A DNA stretch of 64,000 nucleotides from Capsulimonas corticalis (GTDB taxonomy: Bacteria > Armatimonadota > Armatimonadia > Armatimonadales > Capsulimonadaceae), in NCBI RefSeq assembly GCF_003574315.2, contig NZ_AP025739.1, positions 6,510,001-6,574,000 on the forward strand. The letters run 5' to 3'. The notes beneath the pieces are model-generated. The model searched no databases. It saw only the letters and a list, made by a program, of their open reading frames with translations, and was not told the DNA's origin. Position numbers and translations under genes: made by a program. Below, in pieces: positions 17,650 through 27,770 of the stretch (positions are counted from its first letter, which is position 1; each line of letters begins with the position of its first letter).

Positions 17650-19083
17650 ATGTGCGCCAATATGAATTCGCCTTCATCCAATCCATGGGAGCAGCGTTTA
17701 ACCAGTATCGTGAAAAGTCCGCACTTCGCCGCCGTACTTGGAGCCATCGGCTCCGTGCATCCAACCATGCTGGTCGTCCTGGTGCTGAGCGAACACAATC
17801 GATGGCTGCGGTCCTTGTGGCCGGCAGGAGTGTACCATTCTCTCTTCGAAACGTTTTATGATGTATCGGTGTGCTATGGGCTTGTCATTGGGCCGCTGAC
17901 CATTGCCTCGGCGGTCCGCTTGTTCCTGCATCGCGCCGCCGATCCCCGCGCGAACGCGCTAACGATTACCCGGCGGCTGCTCGTCATTCCCGCGATGTAT
18001 CTTCTCTCGGCGCTGTGGAGCGCGGCCTGGCTATCCGGACATCGCGCCTCAGGGTTCGGCGAGGCGGTTGCCTGCCTTTATCTCGCCGATCAGATCGTGA
18101 GCAATCTCTATTATGGATTCCGCAAGCCGATCACCGACGCCGCGCTCCGGGCCAAGGAGCCAGCCGCCGGCGGCTTACGTCTGATCGCCCTCGAACTCTG
18201 GTCCATGCTGGCGACGCGCGTACGCACAGCCGAGATCAAGATGCGACGGCGCTGGTGGCGGCGGACACATCCCGACTACTTGAAGAAGCTCTCGCCGCAG
18301 GACAAGGCGCTGTACGAGAGCGCCATGCGGGGTGAGTCCCAAAATGTCGAGATATTTCTCGCGCGCGGCGCCAATCCCAATCTGACACTGAACTTCGGAG
18401 TTCCGCTGATCGCCGAAAGCGCCGCCAAGGGTCGAACCGACGTCGTGTGTCATTTACTGAACGCTGGCGCGTCCGTGAACGCCGCCTGTCCGGTCGATGG
18501 GTTTCGGGCGCTCCACCGAGCCGCCTCGCACGGACACCTGGAATCCGCGCGGCTTCTCGTGGCGGCGGGAGCCAGTCTGGACGCGAGGACGCGAAGCGGA
18601 TCCACAGCGCTCATTTTCGCCGCCACCGCTGGACACACATCGATCGTCACGCTGCTGCTGGAGAACCAAGCGCCCGTCGACTCCGTGAGCAAGGCCGGAG
18701 CGACGGCGCTGATCGCGGCCGCGACCAAGGGCCATCACGATATGCTCCAAGCGCTGCTGGACGCCGGCGCAAACCCATCGATCAAATCATACGACGGCTC
18801 ATCCGCTCTCACGGTCGCCGCCGCGAAGGGGTACGCCGATACATTGGCTCGATTGCTGAAGCACGGCGCGCACATCGACGACGCAACGCCGGACGGGAGA
18901 ACCGGGCTGATCTGGGCAGCCTATTTCGGCCACGACGCCGCTGTCCGACTTCTTCTGGAAGCCGGAGCTGATCCCACGATCAAAGCCATTGATGGGAAGA
19001 CCGCGCTGCAATTCGCCAAAGAGCGCGGCCACGCCACCGCCGCCGCGCTGATCGAATCACAGTCCCGCGCCGTGGCCGCCTGA
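17650..19083 (+). CDS. Membrane protein with C-terminal ankyrin repeats
   Basis: 477 residues from the ATG at 17650, behind GGGAGGG. The N-terminal ~185 residues contain four hydrophobic helices (VLGAIGSVHPTMLVVLVL, VCYGLVIGPLTIASAVRLF, LLVIPAMYLLSALWSAAWL, and one near ACLYLADQIVSNLYYGF). After a basic linker (KMRRRWWRRTH, about 210) come about seven ankyrin repeats, e.g. GSTALIFAATAGHTSIVTLL and GRTGLIWAAYFGHDAAVRLL. Ankyrins mediate protein binding. A membrane-anchored scaffold is likely; the partner is unknown. It is followed by a small membrane gene in the same direction. Confidence 0.82.
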   Translation: MCANMNSPSSNPWEQRLTSIVKSPHFAAVLGAIGSVHPTMLVVLVLSEHNRWLRSLWPAGVYHSLFETFYDVSVCYGLVIGPLTIASAVRLFLHRAADPRANALTITRRLLVIPAMYLLSALWSAAWLSGHRASGFGEAVACLYLADQIVSNLYYGFRKPITDAALRAKEPAAGGLRLIALELWSMLATRVRTAEIKMRRRWWRRTHPDYLKKLSPQDKALYESAMRGESQNVEIFLARGANPNLTLNFGVPLIAESAAKGRTDVVCHLLNAGASVNAACPVDGFRALHRAASHGHLESARLLVAAGASLDARTRSGSTALIFAATAGHTSIVTLLLENQAPVDSVSKAGATALIAAATKGHHDMLQALLDAGANPSIKSYDGSSALTVAAAKGYADTLARLLKHGAHIDDATPDGRTGLIWAAYFGHDAAVRLLLEAGADPTIKAIDGKTALQFAKERGHATAAALIESQSRAVAA

Positions 19084-19153
19084 TCCACCACGCGCCGAGC
19101 TAAAATCCCAGGGCTCGGAATTACAAGACGGAATATCTCAAAGGAGCGGTTTG

Positions 19154-19363
19154 ATGTTGTGGAAGAGTCTGATGCCGGAACTACGATCACATCTTCTCGT
19201 CGCGATCGTTGTCAACCTCATATTTCATCACATCCTGCACTACTGGACCTGGTGGGGAGCGTTGGTGTCGTTAATCCCAGGCGTCATTGGCCTCGTGGTC
19301 CGGCATTGGTTGTTGACGCGCAAGGCGGCGGCTGTGCTTTTGGATACGAAACGACTACGGTAA
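19154..19363 (+). CDS. Small membrane protein
   Basis: 69 residues, ATG at 19154 behind AAGGAGCGG. It has one or two hydrophobic helices (HLLVAIVVNLIFHHILHYW, WWGALVSLIPGVIGLVVRHW) and a basic C-terminus. Unknown function. It lies 70 nt after the ankyrin membrane gene. Confidence 0.6.
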   Translation: MLWKSLMPELRSHLLVAIVVNLIFHHILHYWTWWGALVSLIPGVIGLVVRHWLLTRKAAAVLLDTKRLR

Positions 19364-19455
19364 TCACAAACTAACCAAAAGGTTAGCGAGCTGTTGAGAA
19401 CAATCTCTACAATCTCATCCAGCGTGATTGCATCATTTCTCATAGGATATGCGCC

Positions 19456-21468
19456 TCAGCTCTCGCCAGTTTTTGGGATGGCGGCGATGAGCATTTTGGT
19501 GATTTCTGGGTTCGTGCTCCAGTCGAGAGCGGTTTTGCCGTCATCGTCCTTCATGTTGACGTCGGCGCCGTGGGCGAGCAGGACGGCGACGCAGTCCACG
19601 GAGGCAAGTTTGCTGGCTCGGATTAGCGGCGCGCCGCCATTTCCACGCGCATTTGGATCCGCGCCGTGGGCGATCAGTAATTGGAGTAACTCGGGGCCGC
19701 GTTCGTTTCTGATGATGTCGTAAGACAAGGCGGCGAACAAATCGGTCTCGGTCAGATCAGGCGATGTATCGATCAGCAGTTGGATCGTCTCGACATTCCG
19801 ACTGTTAATTGCATATCCAAGTGCGGACATTGGCTGTCCTGCGGCGGCGCCGGGACTGACAATGCTTCGGAGCGTTGCATTGGCCCCGCGCTCCAGGAGC
19901 ATACGAACCGCGTCGGCGCTGCCGCTCATGGCGGCGGACATCAACGAGGTCTGTCCCTGATCACCCCAGCGATTGTCGATCGCCGCGCCATGATCCAGCA
20001 AAAAGTCAATGACGCCCGCATGTCCGCACAAGGCTGCCATGTGGAGAAGCAGACCAGACTCAGTTGGAAGCGATACTCCACGATCGAGCAACCATTGGAC
20101 CATCGCAACGCTCCCGCCTTCGACGGCGTTAAAGAGCATCTGGATCGCAAAGTCCGGATCGTGTGGATGAAAGCGCGCGCCGCCCTTCACAAGCGCCTCA
20201 GCAATGTCGGTCTGCCCGTCCTGTATCACTCGGGCCAGAAGAGTCGTTTCCATGTGCATCGGGTTAGGATACGGGAAATTGGGATCGGCGCCTGTGGACA
20301 GCGCCGCTTTGACACGCACAACATCACCCTCGGAAATCGCCGCTTCAAGATCCTTTTGCGCGATTTGCCTCTTTGTAGGATATTCGCGCGCGTAGGCAAT
20401 GCGCCGCAGCGCGGCCTCGTCGATGCGATAGAGATAGATTTCGTCGAATCGGTACGGACGGGTTCCGAAGTCCCGATATCCCCCGGCAAGCAGCGAGCCA
20501 TCGGGCGAAAGCGCGGCAAAGTCTTCGAAGACGTCGAGTTCGGCAATGAGCTTCCCTGTGGAGCCATCGAACACAGACGTCCCCTCATTTCGGTTGCCGG
20601 TGACCACCAACCTACCTGAGTTACTAAACGCCGAATGATTGTGTTGTAAAATGCTGCCGGCGAGATGCTTACCGGCGTCAATATCCCAGAATTCCAGGTC
20701 GTACTCTACGATCTTGCCATTCGGCGAGATCGAGCCTGCGCGCGCGTCCTCTCCTTCCCGGCGCCAGATTTTCTTGCTCGAAGTGAGCGAAAACACCGCG
20801 CCTTCGCGGTGCGAAACGACCAGCAGGCGCTGGGTTTGGGAAAAGTTGATCTGAGACACGCCCCCGGAGATCATCAGCTTGCGCTGGAGACGAAAGCTGG
20901 GAAGCGACCAGAGAAATACGGAAGCGAGTGGTTTCCCAGCCCCGTCTTGGAATGATTCCTCCCCGCCTTCAGCCTCCATGTCAGCCAGCTCGTTTGGGCT
21001 GACCGTACCGGCGGCAAGCGTCTTTCCGTCCGGTGAGATGGCGACACATCCCACGCTGGCTCCAACCGCAAGTCGCCGGCGAATGGCGCCGGTTTGCACG
21101 TCGGAAATGATGATGCCGCCGCCGCAAGTCACCAGGAGTTTGCCGTCAGGCGTCACGGCGATGGCCTGGACGCCGCCCTCGTGAAAGCGCCCGGTCCGGA
21201 GTCCCCACTTCCGGCTTTTCAGGTGATAGAATCCCGCAGTTCCATCGGAGAGGCCAACCGCTAAGATCGTTCCATCCGGCGAAAACGCCAGGGCGGTCAC
21301 GCCCGCCTCCCCAAGTTTCAAGCAGACCGTCAAGGATTCCACGGCGATCCGCTCGTGATCGAGCAGGTCATACGACGGCGGCGCGGCCGGAGCCCCAAAC
21401 GCCAGACGCGAGGACCGCGCCGGAAAAGGCCAGTCGAAGTTCAAGAATTTGGGCAGGACCATAGTCAC
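19456..21468 (-). CDS. WD40-like propeller fused to ankyrin repeats (copy 1)
   Basis: 670 residues. Residues ~50-360 hold propeller blades with repeated SPDGTILAVGLSDG, TPDGKLLVTCGGG, SPDGKTLAAG and SPDGSLLAGGYR motifs. Residues ~390-665 hold ankyrin repeats (NVETIQLLIDTSPDLTETD, ASVDCVAVLLAHGADVNMKD, DDGKTALDWSTNPEI). It is a tandem duplicate of 21513-23471; similarity extends past the stop codons into flanking DNA. Unlike that copy it has no obvious signal peptide, so the pair may act in different compartments or this start may be wrong. Function unknown; both domains are protein-binding. Confidence 0.8.
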   Translation of the reverse strand: MTMVLPKFLNFDWPFPARSSRLAFGAPAAPPSYDLLDHERIAVESLTVCLKLGEAGVTALAFSPDGTILAVGLSDGTAGFYHLKSRKWGLRTGRFHEGGVQAIAVTPDGKLLVTCGGGIIISDVQTGAIRRRLAVGASVGCVAISPDGKTLAAGTVSPNELADMEAEGGEESFQDGAGKPLASVFLWSLPSFRLQRKLMISGGVSQINFSQTQRLLVVSHREGAVFSLTSSKKIWRREGEDARAGSISPNGKIVEYDLEFWDIDAGKHLAGSILQHNHSAFSNSGRLVVTGNRNEGTSVFDGSTGKLIAELDVFEDFAALSPDGSLLAGGYRDFGTRPYRFDEIYLYRIDEAALRRIAYAREYPTKRQIAQKDLEAAISEGDVVRVKAALSTGADPNFPYPNPMHMETTLLARVIQDGQTDIAEALVKGGARFHPHDPDFAIQMLFNAVEGGSVAMVQWLLDRGVSLPTESGLLLHMAALCGHAGVIDFLLDHGAAIDNRWGDQGQTSLMSAAMSGSADAVRMLLERGANATLRSIVSPGAAAGQPMSALGYAINSRNVETIQLLIDTSPDLTETDLFAALSYDIIRNERGPELLQLLIAHGADPNARGNGGAPLIRASKLASVDCVAVLLAHGADVNMKDDDGKTALDWSTNPEITKMLIAAIPKTGES

Positions 21469-21512
21469 CAGCTTCTGGGCCAGATCACATCATTTCTCAT
21501 GGCGTACGCGCC

Positions 21513-23471
21513 TCAGATTTCGCCAGGTTTCGGGATAGCGGCGGTGAGCATTTTGGTGATTTCGGAATCGGTGCTCAGGTCGAGGGCGGTCTTGCCGTCG
21601 TGGTCTTTGGCGTTGACGTCGGCGTGATGGGCGAGGAGGACGGCGACGCAATCTTTAAAGCCGAGGCGGGCGGCGGTGATCAATGGTGTTTCTCCGTCGG
21701 TGTTCCGGGCGTTTGGGTCGCACCCTTTGTCGAGAAGAACGGCCAGGACGGGGCTGGATTTGGGGCCGATGGCCCGGGTGGCGAGAGGCTCATGGAAGGC
21801 GGCGGGGTCGTTGAGGTTCGGCAGAGCGCCCGCGAGGGCGGCGACGGTGGCGGGATCGTCGCTTTCGACGGCGACGGTCAGCGCGTTGACCGGGATGTAG
21901 GCGGCGTCTTTGGGATCGGCAAGGGTCATCAGCTTCGGATCGGCGCCGCGCTGAAGGAGCAGTCGGATAGCGGCCGGTTTCTTGTTTTCGGCGGCCGCCA
22001 TCAGCGCGGTCGCACCGTGGATGAACTCGCGGGCGTCGATTGCCGCGCCGTGGTCGAGCAGAAAGGCGATCATCTTCGTGTCGCCGGCTTCCGCCGCGAG
22101 ATAGACTGGCGGAAGCAGCTCGTTATGGACGACATTCACGCCGTGATCGAGCAGCCATTGGAGCATGGGAAGCTGTCCGCTGTGGATCGCCCCCTCCAGA
22201 ACCTCGCTCACGATTCGAGGTTCGTTCACGGCAAAGCGCGCGCCGCCGTCCACGAGCGTTTGGAAGATGGCCGCATTCCCGCTCCACGCCGCAAGCCCCA
22301 ACAGCGTCGAGTTCTGGGTGTCTTGCTCATTGGGATCGGCCCCGAGCGCGAGACTGCTCTTCACCTTCGCGAGGTCGTTGTTTCGCACGGCCTCCAGAAG
22401 CTTCTTTTGCACGATCTGTTTCTTCGTGGGATGCTCGCGCGCGTAGGCAAGCTTCCGCAGCTTCGGCTCGTCGATTTGGCAGACCGCGATCTCGCGGCCG
22501 CCGTAGCCGGCCGCGAGCAGCACTCCGTCCGGCGAGGGCGCGCAGAAATCCTCGAAGATGCGAAGATCGGACAGCAGCTTGCCGGTATGGCCGTCGTAGA
22601 CGGATGTTCCGTCTTCCTGACTTCCGCAGATCAAAACCGAGCCCGAACGGCTGAACGCCGAAAAGTTGTTCTGCGCGAACGCGTCGGCGAGCATTTTCCC
22701 GGTGTCAACATTCCAGATCCCGTTCCCCCCGCCCACGATTTTACCGTCGGGCGAGATCGCCGCCGTCCGAGAGCCGATGTTGTCATGGCTCCAGATCTTC
22801 TTGCCGGCGGGCAGCGCAAAGACGACGCATTTGTCGGCGGCGGCCAGCAGACGCGCGCCGTCTCCAGAGTAAGAAACGGCGAAAACCGGCCCGGTCACAT
22901 TCAAACTGCGCTGCATATGGAAGCTGGGGACCGACCAGATCCGCACCATCGGCGCACCATCCTTGTCTTCAGACGAGGATGGTGCGCCGGACGCCTCGGA
23001 GCAGCCGGCGGCCAGCGACTTGCCGTCGGGCGAAAACGCGAGACATAAGACGGCGCTCCCAAGGGGAAGAGTGTGTATTATCTCTCCCGTGCGCGCATCG
23101 GCGATCGAAACGTGATTGTCCTCCCCGCACGCCGCCAGCAGCGCTCCGTTCGGCGACAGAGCGACGGCTTGAATACCGCTGGACTGGAGGCGTTTCGTAT
23201 GGAATGTCCATCGCTTGGTCCGGAAATCGTACAAAGCCGCCGTTCCATCCGACATACCCACCGCCAGCGTGCGGCCCCCAGGCGAGAAAGCCTGCGCGGT
23301 GATCACGCCGCCATACGGCATCATCAGCGTGGTCGACGCCGCTTCGACAGCGGGCGGCTCGTCCTGAGCGAAGAGCGGCGATGTCAGGCGCAGCATCGCC
23401 GCGCCGACCGCCAAAGGCAACCAGAGCGCATGTGTTCGCCGGTGAGGCGTCGTGACAGGGGAACAAGACAT
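21513..23471 (-). CDS. Secreted WD40-like propeller fused to ankyrin repeats (copy 2)
   Basis: 652 residues from the ATG at 23471, chosen because a signal peptide (LWLPLAVGAAMLRLTSPLFAQ) follows at once; an in-frame ATG at 23546 lacks support. Propeller blades carry SPGGRTLAVGMSDGT, SPNGALLAACGEDN and SPDGKSLAAGCSEA. Ankyrin repeats from ~residue 375 end with DHDGKTALDLSTDSEITKML. The C-terminal repeats are almost the same as in copy 1, 44 nt downstream. An exported WD40-ankyrin protein is unusual, since ankyrins are mostly cytoplasmic. Confidence 0.8.
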   Translation of the reverse strand: MSCSPVTTPHRRTHALWLPLAVGAAMLRLTSPLFAQDEPPAVEAASTTLMMPYGGVITAQAFSPGGRTLAVGMSDGTAALYDFRTKRWTFHTKRLQSSGIQAVALSPNGALLAACGEDNHVSIADARTGEIIHTLPLGSAVLCLAFSPDGKSLAAGCSEASGAPSSSEDKDGAPMVRIWSVPSFHMQRSLNVTGPVFAVSYSGDGARLLAAADKCVVFALPAGKKIWSHDNIGSRTAAISPDGKIVGGGNGIWNVDTGKMLADAFAQNNFSAFSRSGSVLICGSQEDGTSVYDGHTGKLLSDLRIFEDFCAPSPDGVLLAAGYGGREIAVCQIDEPKLRKLAYAREHPTKKQIVQKKLLEAVRNNDLAKVKSSLALGADPNEQDTQNSTLLGLAAWSGNAAIFQTLVDGGARFAVNEPRIVSEVLEGAIHSGQLPMLQWLLDHGVNVVHNELLPPVYLAAEAGDTKMIAFLLDHGAAIDAREFIHGATALMAAAENKKPAAIRLLLQRGADPKLMTLADPKDAAYIPVNALTVAVESDDPATVAALAGALPNLNDPAAFHEPLATRAIGPKSSPVLAVLLDKGCDPNARNTDGETPLITAARLGFKDCVAVLLAHHADVNAKDHDGKTALDLSTDSEITKMLTAAIPKPGEI

Positions 23472-23619
23472 AATGCCTATTTTAGCACGAGAGACCTGGA
23501 CATAACACCTAATTTTTACGGGCCTGAATTCCGACAATAGGCACAAGCGGCGCGGAACATTGCTATTCCGTCATGCTGAACAGTTTTACGCAGCCAAGGG
23601 CAAGCCCGAGGGAGCACAA

Positions 23620-25824
23620 ATGAGTCGTTTTGTTTACATCGCCATTTTGACCGTAGGAATCGGCATGACCATGCTGGTCCATTGGAAGTACCAGGCCGAC
23701 CTGGGCGCGGCGCGGGAACATTACCGCATCGAATCGCACGACCACACTGTGGAAGTCTCCCACAAACTCGAAAATACATTCACGCAGATGTATCAGGGGC
23801 TGCGGACAATGGCCCGCCTGCCTGGAGTACAGACCATCGATCGGCACGCAAAGCATTTTGATAGCGACGCCAAGACTACGGTCCAGGAGATCTACAATGA
23901 CCTGGGCACCAATGTCGCCATGTCCGAAGTCTATATCGTCCCGCGCACTCTGGAGCCGGACAAGATCGACCCCGTCACGCACGCCACGGAGATCCCCATC
24001 ACCACGTTCGATCACCTGATCATCGACCGCATCAAGAAAGAAAACGAAGCCGAGGATCCCAATGCGGGGATGGAGCAGACGGAGATCTACGAATATCGCT
24101 TGATGAAGAAGCAGCTGGCGTGGATGAGCAATATGTACGGCCGGCAGGACACCATCGAAGGACTCAACTATCCCGCCGCCTCGGGACCTGAGGTCATCAC
24201 ATGCGACAACTCGCGCTACGACAAGGCGACACACGACGATAAAGACCGCTCCGGGCTCGTCTATTCTGTCCCCTTTTATCAAAAAGACGGCGCGCTGAAG
24301 GGCTGCATCTCAGGCGTCATCCTGACCCACGCTCTGCGCGACTTGCTGCCGGACGGATCCCACGCATTCCTGAACCGAAAGCAAGGATATGTGGCTCAGC
24401 CCAATGTCGACGGCCAATGGAAGACCTCGAAGTCGTCCGTGGACGGCGGCGCGGCCGACCCGAAGCTGCTCTACTCGGAGGTCGTTCCGCTCAAGATCAC
24501 GGACAGCGCTGGAGACTGGATCGTTTGGGCGGGCCAGCCCGACAGCGCGTTCTGGTCTCGCGCAGACGTCAAGGCGGCGCGCGAAGCCCTTTGGCTGGGT
24601 CAAGCCGGCGCCGCAGTAATGACCGCCGGGCTGGTTGCGTTTATCTTTATTTTGCGGCGCGGACGGCGCGCGATCGACCTGAAGAACTCAGAACTGGAAA
24701 CCCGCGTCACAGATCGGACGATGGCGCTGACCGGCGCGAAAGAGGAGATGGAGCAGACGGTGTCCAGCCTGCGCGCTCTGGCCGCCGGCGTGACCGGCAA
24801 CGCCGACAAAGTCGCCTCAACCAGCATCAGCCTGTCGGCGTCGACCCAGGAAACCGGAGCGGCGGCCGATGAGATCGGCCGGATCGTCGCTGGCGTCGTG
24901 GACGCGGCGAGCGAGGCTCAGCGCGCCAGCGCCGAGATGTCGGAAGGCAGCCGCCGCCAGCAGAGCGCGGCCGAACAGGCCGACGAGCAGATGCGCGCGG
25001 CGGCGGCCGCCGTCGAGGAAGTGGCCCGTTCGGCGCGGCAGATGGCGCAGATGACCCGGCAGGCGACGGAAGTCGCCGAGCAGGGCGGCCAGTCCGTCAA
25101 CCGCACCATGAACAGCATGCAGCGGATCCAGGACCAGGTCTTCTCGTCCTCGGACAAGATCAAGGAACTGGGCGCCAAGAGCCAGGAGATCGGCGCGATC
25201 GTCGAAACCATCCGGCAGATCGCCGAGCAGACTAACCTTCTGGCCCTGAACGCCGCGATTGAAGCGGCGCGGGCCGGCGAGCACGGACGCGGCTTCGCGG
25301 TCGTCGCCGATGAAGTCCGCAAGCTCGCCGAGCGATCCAGCGCCGCGACCAAGGAGATCGGTTCACTGATCGGCAGTATCCGATCGGGCGTTGACGACGC
25401 CGTCACGGCGATGGCGGCAAGCACGAGCGAAGTCGAAAGCGGCGCGGTGCAAAGCCGGGAGGCCGGCGCGGCCCTCAGCCAGATCCTGACGGCGACCCGC
25501 TCGGTCTCGGCCGAAGTGGCGGGCGTGGCGGCGTCGGCGGACCAGATGTCCGCCTCCGTCAGTCAGGTCCTCTCCAGTGTCGCCACCGTCCGAAGCGTAG
25601 GCGCGGACAACGCCGGGGTCGTCGTCCATTTGCAGTCGATCTGCGAGGAAGTGGCCGAAAGCGCGCAGTCGGTCTCGCTCACCGTTCAGGAACAGGTCGC
25701 GGGCATCAACGAAGTCGGAAGAATCGCGGAGGATCTCAGCGACATGGCCGGCCAGCTGCAGGAAATGGTCAAGGAATTCCACCGCGATACTCAGCCTGCC
25801 CCATCCCTCGCCCGCGCGGCGTAA
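23620..25824 (+). CDS. Methyl-accepting chemotaxis protein
   Basis: 734 residues from the ATG at 23620, behind GAGGGAGC. TM1 is at residues ~3-22. A ~300-residue extracytoplasmic sensor of Cache type follows, including a helical start and YIVPRTL and [13 protein letters not shown] strands. TM2 is at ~325-346. There is no clear HAMP domain: a short coiled coil leads straight into the signalling helices. The hairpin tip signature is [20 protein letters not shown] followed by [20 protein letters not shown] (about 523-565). It would pass ligand signals to CheA/CheW, which are not in this window. A terminator hairpin follows at 25868. Confidence 0.92.
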   Translation: MSRFVYIAILTVGIGMTMLVHWKYQADLGAAREHYRIESHDHTVEVSHKLENTFTQMYQGLRTMARLPGVQTIDRHAKHFDSDAKTTVQEIYNDLGTNVAMSEVYIVPRTLEPDKIDPVTHATEIPITTFDHLIIDRIKKENEAEDPNAGMEQTEIYEYRLMKKQLAWMSNMYGRQDTIEGLNYPAASGPEVITCDNSRYDKATHDDKDRSGLVYSVPFYQKDGALKGCISGVILTHALRDLLPDGSHAFLNRKQGYVAQPNVDGQWKTSKSSVDGGAADPKLLYSEVVPLKITDSAGDWIVWAGQPDSAFWSRADVKAAREALWLGQAGAAVMTAGLVAFIFILRRGRRAIDLKNSELETRVTDRTMALTGAKEEMEQTVSSLRALAAGVTGNADKVASTSISLSASTQETGAAADEIGRIVAGVVDAASEAQRASAEMSEGSRRQQSAAEQADEQMRAAAAAVEEVARSARQMAQMTRQATEVAEQGGQSVNRTMNSMQRIQDQVFSSSDKIKELGAKSQEIGAIVETIRQIAEQTNLLALNAAIEAARAGEHGRGFAVVADEVRKLAERSSAATKEIGSLIGSIRSGVDDAVTAMAASTSEVESGAVQSREAGAALSQILTATRSVSAEVAGVAASADQMSASVSQVLSSVATVRSVGADNAGVVVHLQSICEEVAESAQSVSLTVQEQVAGINEVGRIAEDLSDMAGQLQEMVKEFHRDTQPAPSLARAA

Positions 25825-25867
25825 CGACGGCGTACAAAAGAAACCGCCGACCGCCACTGCGGACATC

Positions 25868-25895
25868 GCGCCTGACGAATGGATTCGTCAGGCGC
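25868..25895. terminator. Terminator after the chemoreceptor gene
   Basis: A 13-bp perfect stem (GCGCCTGACGAAT / ATTCGTCAGGCGC) with a 2-nt centre, followed by TTCTC. It lies 44 nt past the chemoreceptor stop. Confidence 0.7.
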
Positions 25896-26026
25896 TTCTC
25901 ACCACTCATCCAAAACTCCCTTTCTTGATGCTATACTAAATTCCATACACCGCTTACGGCAATTGTGTGAGCAGGCAAATCGACCATGCCGCGCCCAAAC
26001 GGCGCGCGTGTCCCGAGGAGACGCCC

Positions 26027-27283
26027 ATGGCCCGTTTCGATCTCTCCGGCAGTCCGATCTTCGATCCCGATGACAACGACGCATCGGCGCCAGCCCCGCA
26101 GACGCCGCCGCCCTACACTCCACCCGGTCGCGCCGCTGGAACGCCGCCGCAGGCTCCGCCTCCCGGCTTCGCTAACGACCAGGCGCCGCCCTGGGCCGGG
26201 CAGTCCACGTCGGGCGCGCGGCCGCCAGCAGCGGGAGCGCCGGCGAGTCCCGGAACGAACGCCGGCCCCCGCGCGCCGCGCGCCTATCCCATCGATCCTC
26301 CGCGTTCCCCGCTGCCGACGCCGGACTATGACAGCCCGTACAGCGGCAACGACTCGGGACATAACGCCACCGTACCGCCGGAAGTGGCCGCACTGCGCTG
26401 GAACTGGGGCGCGTTCTTCCTGCCGCCGATGTGGTGCGCGTCGCACGGCGTCCCCACCCTCGGCTATATCTACGATTTGATCGCGATCCTGTTCCTGCTC
26501 TCACCCTTTGTCTTCGGCCCCACTTACGCCCTGCTGGTCTTCTTCTCCACGGCGTTTCTGATGTTCGGCATTGGGATCTACCTGGGAGCGCGCGGCAACG
26601 AGATCGCGTGGCGCAACCGGGCGTTCGACAACGGCGTGGACGGCTTCTTTCTCGTGCAGAAGGGCTGGCTGATCTCCAGCTTCGCGATCGCGCTGCCGAT
26701 CTACGTGATCCTGCTCGGGGCGTTCGGCTACCAGGTCGTGCGCGCCAGCCGGCAGCAGCAGGAACTGGTCAACCGCGCTCTCGCCTCCCAAAACGCGCCG
26801 CAGCCACAGCAAGTCCCCGCGTCCGAAGCCCCGCGCCCGGTCTTCCAGCCTTCCGGACAGCCGACGCAGACGATCATCTACGGCCGGCCGCCTGGCGAAT
26901 ATAATCGCGAAACCTTCAATCGCGGCGGCTTTCCCGGCGGTATGAACACACGAAGTCCGATCGTGATCATCCAGCGCGTTCCCGGCGCCCCCGCAGCCAG
27001 CCCCGCCACGCCTCCCGGCGCCGCCCCCGCCGACCCAAACGCCGCCGCGGCCCAGTCCCAGAGCCCAGCCTCGCCCTACTCGGGCCAGCCGACATCTCTC
27101 CCCGCGCAGCCCGCTCCCGCCGCGCCCGACCAAAACGCCGCGCCCAGCGCGCCCGCCGCGCAGGAGCCGCCGCAAAACGGCGCCCCGCCCGAAATGACCG
27201 CCCCGCCGCAAAACGCCGCGCCCCAGGACGCGGCGCCGCCAGCCCAGAGCGCATATCCCGGCCTCCCGCCGGGCCAACAATGA
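26027..27283 (+). CDS. Pro/Ala-rich membrane protein with DUF2628-like core
   Basis: 418 residues from the ATG at 26027, behind GAGGAG. Residues 1-110 are a disordered Pro/Ala/Gly tail. Residues ~115-230 form the membrane core: LRWNWGAFFLPPMWCASHG, LIAILFLLSPFVFGP, LLVFFSTAFLMFGIGIYLGA and WLISSFAIALPIYVILLGA, an arrangement like DUF2628 proteins with the GARGNEIAWRNRAF loop. The last ~190 residues are again low-complexity Pro/Ala/Gln. Function unknown; the long disordered ends suggest a scaffold at the membrane face. Confidence 0.75.
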   Translation: MARFDLSGSPIFDPDDNDASAPAPQTPPPYTPPGRAAGTPPQAPPPGFANDQAPPWAGQSTSGARPPAAGAPASPGTNAGPRAPRAYPIDPPRSPLPTPDYDSPYSGNDSGHNATVPPEVAALRWNWGAFFLPPMWCASHGVPTLGYIYDLIAILFLLSPFVFGPTYALLVFFSTAFLMFGIGIYLGARGNEIAWRNRAFDNGVDGFFLVQKGWLISSFAIALPIYVILLGAFGYQVVRASRQQQELVNRALASQNAPQPQQVPASEAPRPVFQPSGQPTQTIIYGRPPGEYNRETFNRGGFPGGMNTRSPIVIIQRVPGAPAASPATPPGAAPADPNAAAAQSQSPASPYSGQPTSLPAQPAPAAPDQNAAPSAPAAQEPPQNGAPPEMTAPPQNAAPQDAAPPAQSAYPGLPPGQQ

Positions 27284-27325
27284 TCGATCTAAGCCCAAAC
27301 CTTACGTGATTTTCAAAGGAGTCTT

Positions 27326-27739
27326 ATGACAGAAGTTTCGCCCGAGCCTGAGGTTCCGTCCGTGGATTCTCAGGCTGCGAAGACGCTGTCATGGCGTGAG
27401 GAAGAGGCAAACCGCCGCACGGCGCGACTGGCGTACAATGCCTTACCAGCAGATGCTCGGTATAGTATTAGCCATCTGGATGACGAGATTAATATGGCGC
27501 ATATCGATCTCGTGCGAACACTTCTCGACGCCGGGGCAGATGTGAACGGCAGAAATATACTTGGGGACACGCCACTGAAAGTCGCGGCATACGTGGGAAG
27601 CGCCGAAATCGTGCGGCTGCTTTTGGAACGTGGCGCGGACATCCACGCACGCGACAGCGAGGGCCTCACCGCCCTTGAGCAGGCGACACGTTTGAGACAC
27701 GCGAAAGTCGTCGCCGTCTTTCACGACTATCTCCACTGA
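27326..27739 (+). CDS. Short ankyrin-repeat protein
   Basis: 137 residues, ATG at 27326 behind AAAGGAG. Residues ~45-135 hold three ankyrin repeats (INMAHIDLVRTLLDAGADVN, LGDTPLKVAAYVGSAEIVRL, SEGLTALEQATRLRHAKV). The N-terminus is polar and not repeat-like. Likely a cytoplasmic protein-binding module; partner unknown. Confidence 0.8.
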   Translation: MTEVSPEPEVPSVDSQAAKTLSWREEEANRRTARLAYNALPADARYSISHLDDEINMAHIDLVRTLLDAGADVNGRNILGDTPLKVAAYVGSAEIVRLLLERGADIHARDSEGLTALEQATRLRHAKVVAVFHDYLH

Positions 27740-27770
27740 GTGCAGTAAACCCAAGTCCCTTTGTTGACGT

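Noticed and set aside
21600-23048. 482-residue open frame on the plus strand
   Set aside because: Antisense to the WD40-ankyrin gene; Val/Gly/Arg-rich without domains.
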